Source of the DNA: Cyclostephanos tholiformis
Lineage: Eukaryota > Bacillariophyta > Thalassiosirophyceae > Thalassiosirales > Thalassiosiraceae
Direction of reading: 5' to 3'
Length of the DNA stretch: 10,021 bases
NCBI GenBank assembly: GCA_036939975.1
Contig: JALLPB010001703.1
Location: forward strand, 5,482 to 15,502
The notes under the pieces are model-generated. The model did no database searches. It was not told the DNA's origin and saw only the letters and a program-made list of their open reading frames with translations. This document shows, in pieces, positions 1-7,666 of the stretch (position 1 is its first letter; each line of letters begins with the position of its first letter). The position numbers and the translations under genes were made by a program.

Positions 1-149
1 GGGGGGGGGGCCATCGTCGACGACGAGCGGCGTTCCGTCGCGAACGCGAGGGCCGCGGAGGCGGTGGGACGATTACGACCCACGACGACGACGACGATCG
101 GTCGATGACTGCTGGACCATGCGGCCAGGAGGAGGGCGAGGGATGACAT
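1..149 (-). CDS. Possible N-terminus of a secreted or plastid-targeted protein, cut by the left edge
   Basis: The minus strand is open from an ATG at 149-147 to the window edge, giving 49 complete codons. The first residues, MSSLALLLAAW, are hydrophobic. After a short Arg/His stretch and a run of five valines comes ASAALAFATERR, which resembles the Phe-containing cleavage region of diatom plastid presequences. It would be divergent from the methyltransferase gene at 587. No family can be named because the mature part lies outside the window, and the edge itself is a G10 run (minus-strand CCC, polyproline), which may be an assembly boundary. CGA/CGT-rich DNA such as this often stays open by chance, so this is a tentative call based on frame and presequence character only. 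Confidence 0.3.
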   Translation of the reverse strand, partial: MSSLALLLAAWSSSHRPIVVVVVGRNRPTASAALAFATERRSSSTMAPP

Positions 150-586
150 TGGGGTGCGATTCCTCGCGGGCATATGTGTCGTGCGTATTGGATGGGTCCC
201 TAACGCGGTATTATATAATATATATATTATTTATCCCGCCATCCGGATGAGGAAGGGGGGGGGGGGCGGGGGGGGAAGGAGCTTAGCGAGGAGGGTCGGC
301 CCTTTTATTCTTGGGATCAAATTTTTATTGAGTGGTGAGTTTGTGGGAGGGGCTCGGCTGGGACGGGCAGAAGATGTTGCGTGGGGGCCGGCGGCGCGGC
401 GCAACGACATGATGTGTGTGGATCGTGTGATATTACCTATTTTTCAAAATTGGCAGGTATCGTACTTCATATTTACGTACTTTTCGGCAGTACTTACCTT
501 GATATCTTACTTACATAAGTACTTACTCCATGTTGTTCTGATCTTGTCGATCATCGAATAATTATTATAATAATAATGATCGGACC
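150..586. other. 5' spacer upstream of the methyltransferase gene
   Basis: No convincing gene is present; the plus-strand open frame at 154-561 has low-complexity composition and no family signal. The spacer holds an AT-rich block at about 209-234 (TATA-like), a G12-C-G8 run at 255-275, and an AT/GTAC-rich segment at about 450-530 carrying AGTACTTAC twice (489-497 and 518-526). An ATTATTATAATAATAAT stretch at 561-577 sits just before the gene. It could act as a promoter in both directions if the left-edge frame is real. Confidence 0.5.
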
Positions 587-608
587 ATGGCCGAATACCA
601 CCCGCTAA
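576..608 (+). promoter_or_regulatory. Short upstream ORF overlapping the methyltransferase start codon
   Basis: An ATG at 576-578 opens a 10-codon frame (MIGPWPNTTR) ending in TAA at 606-608. It begins 11 nt before the presumed start at 587 and overlaps it in another frame. If the mRNA starts upstream of 576, scanning ribosomes would meet this ATG first. The transcription start is unknown, so a regulatory effect is inference. Confidence 0.3.
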
Positions 609-1643
609 GGACCGAGGATCACGATCCCACGACGTCATCCTACGCCGAGCTCAACGCGCAAGCCGAATCACGTGCCAGGGAATGCAAAATCGCGAGTGTG
701 CCGAATTTATCCCACGTGAAACTTAGCGATTACGAGAGCGTGTACGAACCGAGCGACGATACGTACCTGCTGTTGGACGCGATCGGGTTGGATGTCGATC
801 TGGGCATTTACGACGGGGGTGGGGGGGGGGGAGCGTGGGGGGGTAAGTTACAGGAGGAGCAAGAGGAGGGGGGGGGGGGGGGGGGGGGGGGGGCCAGATC
901 GGGGCATTTACGACGGGGGTGGGGGGGGAGAGGGACGCCGCCGCCGCCATCGTCGCGACGACGAACTCGAACGAGGGGATGGAGGACCGGAACGGCACGA
1001 CGATGTGAACAATGTGAACGACGACGACGACGACGTCGAGACCATCACCACGCTCGAAATCGGATGCGGCACGGGCGTGCCCACCGTGTACCTCGGCATG
1101 CGCCTGCGAGAGGAGGATGAGAATACGAGCCGTCGTCGACGTCGTCGTCGTCGCGTCATCACGCATCACGTCACGGACGTCAATCCGAACGCGATACGCA
1201 TCGCGAATCTCACGGCGATGAGGAACGGCATCCCCCCGAGCGAATTCAGGGCGCGCGTGTGCGATTTGGCATCCGACGTCATCAATGAATTGGACGACGG
1301 CGGAGGCGTCGTCGACGTGCTGATTTTTAATCCGCCGTACGTGCCGACGCCGAACGACGAGGTCGGACGCGATGATGGCATAACCGCATGCTGGGCGGGT
1401 GGGATAAACGGTCGAGTCGTGCTGGATAGGGCGCTTCCTCAATTGGCGCGATTGTTATCGTACCCGAACGGCGTGGCGTACGTGGTCGTCGTGGACGACA
1501 ATTATCCAGAGGAAATATCGAGACTCATGTACGAGAGGTACGGCATCGTGGTCATTCCGTGGTTGCGCCGACGGGCGAGGAACGAGTATTTGACGATATT
1601 GAGGATGACGCCCACGCGGGAATATAATATGCATCGGGAATGA
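587..1643 (+). CDS. N6AMT1: N6AMT1/Mtq2-type protein-glutamine methyltransferase (HemK2 family), two predicted exons
   Basis: Predicted exons are 587-842 and 898-1643, joined in phase 1 to give 333 residues. The family, with partner Trm112, methylates the Gln of the GGQ loop of release factor eRF1 using SAM. Visible features are YEPSDDTYLLLDA at 53-65, the SAM-binding LEIGCGTG at 138-145, the acidic TDVNPNAI that follows motif I, the catalytic NPPY at 230-233 inside FNPPYVPTPNDEVG, and WAGGINGR shortly after. All match human N6AMT1 in order. The human protein has about 214 residues; the excess is mainly low-complexity sequence: Gly/Arg/Asp-rich at about 76-134, and a second insert with eight arginines before TDVNPNAI. 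Without splicing, the first frame stops at 1120 and never reaches the catalytic half. ATG 587 lies in ACCATGG. Family assignment is firm; the middle of the gene model is less so. Confidence 0.88.
797..928 (+). repeat. 32-bp direct repeat with 100-bp period inside the methyltransferase gene
   Basis: Positions 797-828 and 897-928 are identical except for T801/G901. Each copy begins GATC, contains GGGCATTTACGACGGGGG and ends in a G-run. The start-to-start distance is exactly 100 bp. Each copy encodes D(L/R)GIYDGGGG in the frame used by its own flank, so removing one 100-bp unit would give a single uninterrupted reading frame. The interval holds the G26 tract and the predicted intron. Confidence 0.85.
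843..897 (+). other. Predicted 55-nt intron containing a G26 tract (methyltransferase)
   Basis: The donor is GTAAGT at 843-848 and the acceptor CAG at 895-897. Removing 55 nt shifts the upstream frame exactly onto the frame that encodes the SAM-binding and catalytic motifs. The intron is almost pure purine, with an uninterrupted G26 at 868-893, no polypyrimidine tract and no evident branch site, so it is an atypical intron. An alternative in-frame acceptor AG lies at 929-930. A length error in the G-tract could instead account for the frame change. Confidence 0.5.
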
Positions 1644-1921
1644 TATTATGGACGGAGGATGAACGCGCAAGCGCGCGCGCACATGAATAACACGGAAACG
1701 TGGAGTCTGCGTTAAGCATGTGATTCTTACATCGACGACCCCCATCGCATCATGTCGCGAGGGGGGGGGTGGGGGCACACTTTTCCATCGGTAATGCGTC
1801 GTCCCGATACGGAGAGAGAAACTGATAATATATCGCATCACGAGAGGGTATATTGTGCGCATTTTAGAATCAACCTTACATGAGTCGCCGATGCTACTTG
1901 AACTGCGTTTTCCCATGTATA
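1644..1921. other. 3' spacer between convergent methyltransferase and panC genes
   Basis: About 280 bp containing an alternating CG/CA stretch near 1668-1682 and a G9-T-G5 run at 1761-1775. No gene and no clear terminator or polyadenylation element was recognised. Confidence 0.5.
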
Positions 1922-3466
1922 TCAAATCAGCACCACGTTGTCAATCAATCGGACCGTTCCCAATATGCACGCCAGGGAAATGACGCAACCATCCCTCCCG
2001 ACTCTTGTCAATGGTTGCATAGTCTCCGAATCGTCGACCGCCACGTATTGGACCTCCGATATCAATGGCTCCGTTCGCAATACATTTTCGACCACCTCGC
2101 GCAGGTCGGCGGCGTCCACCTCCTCCATCCCCCTGGCAAAACGAGACTCGAACACTTCCCTCGCCGAGCAAAGCGCCTTGTACAAAACCGGGGCCTTGCG
2201 TCGCTGCTCCGACGTGAGGTACGCGTTACGGCTGGACATCGCCAATCCATCGCTCTCTCTCACGGTATCCAGAATTTTGACGCCGATATTCATGTTCAAA
2301 TCGTCGACTATGCGACGAATGAGGACGCATTGGACGGCATCCTTCTGCCCGAAGTAAGCGTTAGTGGGCTGTACGATATTGAATAGCTTGGTAACGACCG
2401 TCGCCACTCCTCGGAAATGATTCGGGCGGGCGATGCCTTCCCTGGTTTTTTCGAATCCCTGATATGCGCAAGATGAAACATGGCAATTCGAAGGTCAAGA
2501 AAAATTGATTGCGATCTATTTTTTCACCATACATGATGCATAAAAGAAACAATCGATACGCACCGTCGGCTCTACGTAAGAAACGTGGTTTTTCCCATAC
2601 ATTGTGTCGGACGATGGCGCGAAGACGTGATCCTACGTTTTTGATACCATACGCCAGAATAAAAACAAACGAGAGATGGGAAGATAGTTTGTTTTGTTAA
2701 CCATCCTCATTCGCATGGGCGATAGGGTCCATGAACGTAAAAGGTCTCTTTCGCCACGCACAAAAAAAGGGGGGGGACGCAAAAACTCACCACGCCGATG
2801 CTCGATAGCAAATCCACGTCTTTCTCCAACTGTCTCGGATATTTGTCCAGATCTTCGCCCTCGCCGAATTGCGTTGGATTAACGAAGATCGAAGCGACGA
2901 CGACATCATTCTGAGATCGCGCGGCTCGTATTAGCGAGAGATGCCCTGGGAGAGAAAAGAGAGGTTGACGGAAAATCGAATTAAAAAAAGTTCAATGAGG
3001 AGTCGATCCGCCATCGTGCATCATGCGATATTAGGGAAAAAAATCGGGATGTTGCACACTCTCGAGAGCGATTTTCATTTTTTTTACGCTTACCTTCGTG
3101 CAGGGCACCCATGGTCGGAACGAAGCCAACGGATACGGACGAGTCGTAAGCTTTCCTCACGGAACGCATGGATTCGATGGTGGGATGGATCGACGGTCGC
3201 GTGATACTTTCGTCCCTCATCGCGGTGGACATCGTCAAATATGTGCCGCTCGTGGGGTTAACTTTCAACGCATAGAATCGATGAGGAGTTTTCGACGACG
3301 ATTTGCCCCGGATGCAACGTTCCTCGCACCACCGACGGTTGGATGATGCCGTTGCGTCACTAGTTTCGAACCTGCCGTTGTTCCCGAGGGTGGAAGTAAA
3401 GTGATGCGAAAGCGCTACCCGACTGGTTCTGGTGCAGATTCGTCGGCGGACGGTGCCCATTGACAT
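1922..3466 (-). CDS. panC: Pantothenate synthetase (pantoate--beta-alanine ligase), four exons, probably organelle-targeted
   Basis: The enzyme joins pantoate and beta-alanine using ATP, the last step of vitamin B5 synthesis and the source of the coenzyme A precursor. Exons on the minus strand are 3466-3094, 2945-2791, 2632-2564 and 2458-1922 (stop TGA), giving 377 residues. Motifs in order: [12 protein letters not shown] at 115-126 (the HIGH-type nucleotide-binding motif, split between exons 1 and 2), [19 protein letters not shown] in exon 2, [10 protein letters not shown] in exon 3, [20 protein letters not shown] at 210-229, FGQKD at 235-239, and [11 protein letters not shown] at 270-280 (KMSKS-like), ending RLIDN near the C-terminus. 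Bacterial PanC has about 280 residues; the roughly 90 extra N-terminal residues start [20 protein letters not shown], which is Arg/Ser-rich and lacks acids, as in a mitochondrial presequence. A shorter start at Met79 or Met83 is possible. All junctions keep frame. Confidence 0.93.
2459..2563 (-). other. panC intron 3 (105 nt)
   Basis: The donor is GTGCGT (2563-2558) and the acceptor ATATCAG ends at 2459. It is phase 0, joining YVEPT of exon 3 to GFEKTREG of exon 4. An in-frame stop lies just upstream of the acceptor, so exon 4 cannot extend much further. A second AG (CCAG) lies 15 nt into the exon but would break the frame. Confidence 0.8.
2633..2790 (-). other. panC intron 2 (158 nt)
   Basis: The donor is GTGAGT (2790-2785) and the acceptor ACGTAG ends at 2633. 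It is phase 0, joining SSIGV to DHVFAPS, the order expected in PanC. The intron begins with a T/C-rich stretch that is an A-run plus G8 (2769-2776) on the plus strand. Confidence 0.8.
2946..3093 (-). other. panC intron 1 (148 nt)
   Basis: The donor is GTAAGC (3093-3088); the acceptor is CCCAG ending at 2946 behind a clear polypyrimidine tract (CTCTCTTTTCTCTCCCAG). It is phase 1, splitting the Gly codon of the HEGH motif. This is the best-formed intron in the window. Confidence 0.88.
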
Positions 3467-3997
3467 TGGTCGCTTATTCAGTGTTGGAATTCACTCTAGC
3501 ATATATTATGTCATGGTTTTAGGTGTTTCCAGCATGGGATGATGAAGTCGGGCGGCTAGCTACTTGAGGATCGCAAGTGTCAATCCGTCTGTCTTCCATC
3601 AATGGGGGAGGGAGGGGGGAGGGGGGAGGGACAATTCTCTCAAGGTGGGAATATGTTAGTACTAATCTACCCTAAGTATTAAGTAGGTAGAGTAGGTATC
3701 TTACGTACGTACGCCATAACTTTCTATCGTATCTACAACATCTACCGAGCCGAGATGGTACGACACGTTAGAGGTCGCGTACCGTACGATACACCAAAAA
3801 TTGCCGACACGTGCGATAGAGATCCTGCGTTGGTAATTACAGAGGCAAAAAATCATCCGGACCAACAAGACTGGATCTAGGTGGTAGGTAGCAAAATCGC
3901 ATTGAAAAACACCACGCGGATCGGCCTCGACCACAAACCACCCCGACAATTGTCATCCACAAAACAAAATCTGGCTATCTACGAATCACACAAAACC
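3467..3997. promoter_or_regulatory. Divergent promoter spacer between panC and the SAM synthetase gene
   Basis: This 531-bp spacer lies between the two start codons and must hold both promoters. It contains a purine G-tract array at 3604-3630, GTAGGTA three times (3683-3689, 3692-3698, 3884-3890) and TTACGTACGTACG at about 3701-3713. The last 50 nt before the ATG at 3998 are CA/AC-rich, as expected of a 5' UTR. The open frame upstream of 3998 has no ATG, so it does not extend the protein. No clear TATA box was identified. Confidence 0.55.
3604..3630 (+). repeat. Potential G-quadruplex in the panC/SAM synthetase spacer
   Basis: Five G-runs of lengths 5, 3, 6, 6 and 3 are separated by single A residues, fitting the G3+N1-7 quadruplex pattern with very short loops. 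It lies about 140 bp upstream of the panC start and about 370 bp upstream of the SAM synthetase start. Confidence 0.7.
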
Positions 3998-5395
3998 ATG
4001 GTCGAAGTTCGCTCCTTCCTCTTCTCCTCCGAGTCCGTCAACGAGGGTCACCCCGACAAGCTCTGCGATCAGGTGTCCGATGCCGTCCTCGACGCCTGTC
4101 TCAAGGCCGATCCCATGTCCAAGGTCGCGTGCGAGACCGCCACGAAGGACAACATGGTCATGGTCTTCGGCGAGATATCCACGGCCGCGAACCTCGATTA
4201 CGAAAAGATCGTTCGCGATCAAGTCCGCGAGATCGGTTTCAGCTCCTTCGTCGATGACCTGTCGTCGGTGGATTCGAAGGGACTCGATCACAACACCTGC
4301 GAGGTCCTTGTTCGAATCAACAAGCAATCCCCCGACATCGCCGGCGGGGTACACGTCGGCAAGGACGACATGGACGTAGGCGCCGGCGATCAGGGCATCA
4401 TGTTCGGATACGCCTCCGACGAGACCGAGTGCTGCATGCCGTTGACCCACCTCCTGGCAAACTGGCTCGGGAAGCAGCTCACCGACGTTCGCAAGGACGG
4501 GACCCTGTGGTGGCTGCGTCCCGATGGCAAGACTCAGGTCACCATCTGCTACGACCAGCTCGCGGATGGCTCCGTCGTGCCCACGAAGATCCACACCGTC
4601 CTCATCTCGACCCAGCACGCCGAGCCGTCCAAGGCCAAGCGCTCGGTCGAGCAGGACGGGAAGGACAACCGCCCGGCGTGGACCGGCCCGGAGGAGATCG
4701 CCCCCTCCATGGCCGAGATGAACGAGCTCATTCACGATCACGTCATCGTGAAGACGCTCGAGTCCATCACGCTTAAGAACGGAAAGAGCGCCCTCTCCAT
4801 CTACAACCGCGACGACTGTCACATCCACCTCAATCCCTCTGGTAAGTTCATCATCGGCGGTCCGCAGGGCGACGCCGGCCTCACCGGGCGCAAGATCATC
4901 ATCGACACTTACGGCGGATGGGGAGCCCACGGCGGCGGGGCATTCTCCGGGAAGGACCCAACGAAGGTCGACAGGTCCGCCGCATACGCCTGCCGCTGGA
5001 TGGCCAAGTCGGTCGTGGCCGCCGGACTTTGCAAACGCGCGCTCGTTCAGCTTTCGTACGCCATCGGAGTCGCCAAGCCCCTGTCCCTCTTCGTCGAGAC
5101 CTACGGCACCGAGCGGGTGGGGATGACGGCCCAGGCCATCACCGACATCATTAAGCTTGAATTCGACTGCAGACCGGGAGCGCTCGCGCGCGACCTGCAG
5201 CTCAGGGAGCCCAAATACAACAAGACGGCGGCCTACTGCCACTTCGGACGTGACAGCTACGTCGAGGACGGGAAGAAGTTCTTCTCGTGGGAGGATCCGG
5301 TGGACCTGTCCAAGTATGCCGATATGGGCGCGGACGACGTCGCGGCTGCCGTTGTTGAGAAGAAGGAGGCGATCTTGACCAAATGGGTCGACTGA
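3998..5395 (+). CDS. metK: S-adenosylmethionine synthetase (methionine adenosyltransferase), single exon
   Basis: It makes SAM from methionine and ATP, releasing phosphate and pyrophosphate; SAM feeds methyltransferases such as the one at 587. The 465-residue protein starts at ATG 3998 in AACCATGG; the frame is open further upstream but has no ATG there. Motifs: [13 protein letters not shown] near 13-25 (ATP/methionine site), [12 protein letters not shown] at 128-139, [13 protein letters not shown] at 287-299, [17 protein letters not shown] at 304-320 and [12 protein letters not shown] at 323-334 (phosphate and metal binding). The C-terminal domain ends near HFGRDS and WEDPVDL. Animal enzymes have about 395 residues; much of the excess is an insert around 208-243 plus several residues after it, and a C-terminal tail ending TKWVD. 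Codons are strongly C/G-ending, in keeping with high expression. No signal or transit peptide is evident, so it is probably cytosolic. Confidence 0.97.
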   Translation: MVEVRSFLFSSESVNEGHPDKLCDQVSDAVLDACLKADPMSKVACETATKDNMVMVFGEISTAANLDYEKIVRDQVREIGFSSFVDDLSSVDSKGLDHNTCEVLVRINKQSPDIAGGVHVGKDDMDVGAGDQGIMFGYASDETECCMPLTHLLANWLGKQLTDVRKDGTLWWLRPDGKTQVTICYDQLADGSVVPTKIHTVLISTQHAEPSKAKRSVEQDGKDNRPAWTGPEEIAPSMAEMNELIHDHVIVKTLESITLKNGKSALSIYNRDDCHIHLNPSGKFIIGGPQGDAGLTGRKIIIDTYGGWGAHGGGAFSGKDPTKVDRSAAYACRWMAKSVVAAGLCKRALVQLSYAIGVAKPLSLFVETYGTERVGMTAQAITDIIKLEFDCRPGALARDLQLREPKYNKTAAYCHFGRDSYVEDGKKFFSWEDPVDLSKYADMGADDVAAAVVEKKEAILTKWVD

Positions 5396-6046
5396 AAAGA
5401 TAATGCATACCATATAGGCGTCACTTGAACATTTTACGGTGCTAAAAGGAATTAGACAATAGTTATGGCCTGACAAATTTCGATAAGTGAACTTTTCCTT
5501 CGTTCCAGTTTTATTCACCAATATACTTTTGTTTGCGGTACTATCTACACCCAGGGAAAATCCATTACTTGTTGGAGGTGGACTGCGTTTTCCTTCGCGA
5601 TGTATAATATTCGACCCACGGAACTGGGGGGATGGAGGGGTGATTCGTCCACCGCTCCCCCCTACCCCCATCGAGGAGATAGTTATGACGCCAGCAACCA
5701 TGCAGAAGGTCACCGCAATCACGAAGCATGGTCGGGTGCGAAGCGATCAGCAATGAGGGCAGCAAACACGATGATCATGACGAAGCTCATGAAGATCAGC
5801 TCCCACATCTACGGCTTTGGCTCTTCGACTTCGATATGACGGCGCACGTTTGAACAAGTGAATCAATTATCTAGATTAGTACGATACGTCGTATTCTTCG
5901 ATGCACGGACCGTTGTCTCCCGCCACTAGCTACCTCGCTCTCAAGTAGCAGCCTGTTGCCGACGATTTAACGCCCAACCACCACTTTGGTCCATCGATAA
6001 CCTCATAAGACCTTCATCCTTTCGATCCAGTTGGGAACGAAGCAAC
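5396..6046. other. Spacer between the SAM synthetase and ABC1 kinase genes
   Basis: This 651-bp stretch contains the 3' flank of the SAM synthetase gene, the broken hydrophobic minus-strand fragment at 5675-5808, and the upstream region of the ABC1 kinase gene. From about 5910 to 6046 the plus strand is C/T/A-rich, as expected of a 5' leader. The open frames at 5487-5756 and 5600-5839 on the plus strand show no protein-like features. Confidence 0.5.
5675..5808 (-). pseudogene. Possible relic of the N-terminus of an SLC13-like membrane transporter, frameshifted
   Basis: From ATG 5808 the minus strand reads 29 residues, MWELIFMSFVMIIVFAALIA followed by DRFAPDHAS, then TGA at 5721-5719. In the next frame, from 5722, the reading continues VIAVTFCMVAGVITIS. 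Joined across a one-base frame change, the two pieces look like the first two membrane segments of SLC13/SAC1-type anion permeases, where a hydrophobic helix, a short G/A-P/A-D loop and a second helix ending in (I/V)T(I/V) precede a conserved Gly/Phe motif. That next motif is absent: the sequence runs into GGGGTAGGGGGG and then the oppositely oriented SAM synthetase gene. There is no other homology, so it may be chance. A small intact 29-residue ORF is the other reading. Confidence 0.3.
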
Positions 6047-7666
6047 ATGACAAAATTCAAGATCTCCGCCGTACTGTTGGCCCTCGCCGCCTCGTCGTCT
6101 GCGGCGTTCATCCTGGCCCCCACATCGCCAACGAACACCGCGCCGAGGACGCCACTGCTCGCCACGCCGAATCGCTCCACTTCCGCATCATCAGCGTCAT
6201 CATCATCTGCGTCCGCCTCGTCTACCACCGTTCGACCGCCCAAGCGCACATTACGCGATCGAACCTCCGATGAGGCATTGTCCCTAATACGGGACATCGT
6301 CACGGCGGCATTCGAAGCCGGTCCCAAAGCGGCGCCGTCCCGCACACTCCAGGCGTACAGAGCGATAACACAGACGTTGCAGGACTTCTCGCCGATACAA
6401 CGTCCGGGACGTTCGCGCGAAGAATTCTCGTATCCCGTGGCGCTGCGCAAGCTATTCGAGCGATTGGGGGCGACGTACGTCAAACTCGGGCAATTCGTGG
6501 CGAGCAGTCCGAGCCTATTCCCGAAAGAGTACGTCCTCGAATTCCAAAAGTGCTTGGACTCGACGGAACCGCTGTCGTGGGACGTCGTGAGGAAAATAGT
6601 CGAAAACGAGCTCGGGGGGACGATATCGTCGAAGTTCTCTTACGTCGATGAGACGCCGTTAGCATCGGCGAGCATCGCCCAGGTCCACGCCGCGAGGCTC
6701 AGGACCGGCGAGGACGTGGTGATCAAGGTCCAGAAGCCGCGCATCGACGAGCTGTTGAGGGCGGATCTGAATTTCATATACATCGCATCGCGAGTTCTGG
6801 AATTCCTACAGCCGGACTTCGAACGGACGTCGCTAAGCGCGGTCGCCGGGGACGTGAGGAGCTCGATGCTGGAAGAATTGGACTTCGCTAGGGAGGCGTC
6901 GAACATCGAGGAATTTCGAGATTTTCTCCGCGTGCAGGGATTGATGGATAGGGTCACGGCGCCGAAAGTTTATAGGGACCTGACCACGCGAAGGGTGTTA
7001 ACCATGGAGAGATTGCGCGGAGTTTCGATGGTCGATGCCGAGTCCATACGTGGCATCACGAACGATCCCGAGTCCCTCATCGTAACGGCACTCAATACCT
7101 GGACGTCGATGGTGATGAACATGCCCTGGTTCCACGCCGACGTCCACGGTGGAAATCTCCTAGTGTTGGACGATGGACGTGTGGGTTTCATCGACTTCGG
7201 CATGGTCGGACGAGTCGGCGAGAGGACGTTCGCGGCCGTCGGCGAGCTTAGTTCGGCGATGACGACGGGGGATTACGAGGGCATGGCCAGGGCGTTGTGC
7301 AACATGGGCGCGACGGACGCAAACGTGGACGTTGATAAGTTCGGGCGCGACATCGAGCAGGTAATGACGAACATGGCGAGAGTATCCCCCGATATCGCGG
7401 CCGTAGGCCTTGGTAGCGACGGTGCCGTCAGCGCGACGATATCCTTCGACGAGGAAGAGGTTACGAACATGCTCCTTAAGATCGTGGCCGTCACGGAGGA
7501 TAACGGTTTGAGGCTCCCCCGAGAATTCGGGCTGCTCGTGAAGCAGAGCTTGTATTTCGATAGATACCTCAAAATCCTCGCACCCGGATTGGACGTTGCT
7601 TCCGACTCCCGGATGATTGCGCTCGGAAGTTCGAATGATGGAAGGGCAGTCGAGGTCTTCCAGTGA
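6047..7666 (+). CDS. Plastid-targeted ABC1/UbiB atypical kinase (ABC1K), single exon
   Basis: ABC1K/UbiB proteins are atypical protein-kinase-like ATPases that support prenylquinone (plastoquinone, tocopherol, ubiquinone) metabolism; in plants several sit in plastoglobules. The protein has 539 residues. Residues 1-20 form a signal peptide (MTKFKISAVLLALAASSSAA), followed by F21 and ILAP, the Phe cleavage site of diatom plastid presequences, then a Ser/Ala/Thr-rich transit region to about 62. The kinase part shows YVKLGQF (K146, G148, Q149: the KxGQ motif), the Ala-rich loop variant PLASASIAQVH at 204-214, K227 in VIKVQKP, the ExD motif EELDF (E277, D279), the catalytic HADVHGGN (D365, N370) and FIDFG (D383). 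All key residues are present, so it should be active. The Ala-rich loop has Ser and Ala where UbiB consensus has three Ala. The start follows an AC-rich leader (GCAACATGAC). Which ABC1K subfamily it belongs to cannot be told by eye. Confidence 0.94.
   Translation: MTKFKISAVLLALAASSSAAFILAPTSPTNTAPRTPLLATPNRSTSASSASSSSASASSTTVRPPKRTLRDRTSDEALSLIRDIVTAAFEAGPKAAPSRTLQAYRAITQTLQDFSPIQRPGRSREEFSYPVALRKLFERLGATYVKLGQFVASSPSLFPKEYVLEFQKCLDSTEPLSWDVVRKIVENELGGTISSKFSYVDETPLASASIAQVHAARLRTGEDVVIKVQKPRIDELLRADLNFIYIASRVLEFLQPDFERTSLSAVAGDVRSSMLEELDFAREASNIEEFRDFLRVQGLMDRVTAPKVYRDLTTRRVLTMERLRGVSMVDAESIRGITNDPESLIVTALNTWTSMVMNMPWFHADVHGGNLLVLDDGRVGFIDFGMVGRVGERTFAAVGELSSAMTTGDYEGMARALCNMGATDANVDVDKFGRDIEQVMTNMARVSPDIAAVGLGSDGAVSATISFDEEEVTNMLLKIVAVTEDNGLRLPREFGLLVKQSLYFDRYLKILAPGLDVASDSRMIALGSSNDGRAVEVFQ

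Noticed and set aside
154..561. Plus-strand open frame of 135 codons before the methyltransferase
   Set aside because: Composition is set by the G-run and AT-rich spacer; no domain, signal or conserved motif.
723..1442. Minus-strand open frame of 239 codons antisense to the methyltransferase
   Set aside because: Low-complexity His/Arg/Val/Pro product that results from the repeats on the other strand; the plus strand carries the conserved motifs.
3881..3997. Upstream extension of the SAM synthetase frame
   Set aside because: It has no ATG before 3998, the extra residues match nothing in the family, and 3998 has a good start context.
3986..5722. Minus-strand open frame of 578 codons antisense to the SAM synthetase gene
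   Set aside because: It mirrors the C/G-ending codons of the plus-strand gene, has no family motifs, and the plus frame is a complete, well-conserved enzyme.
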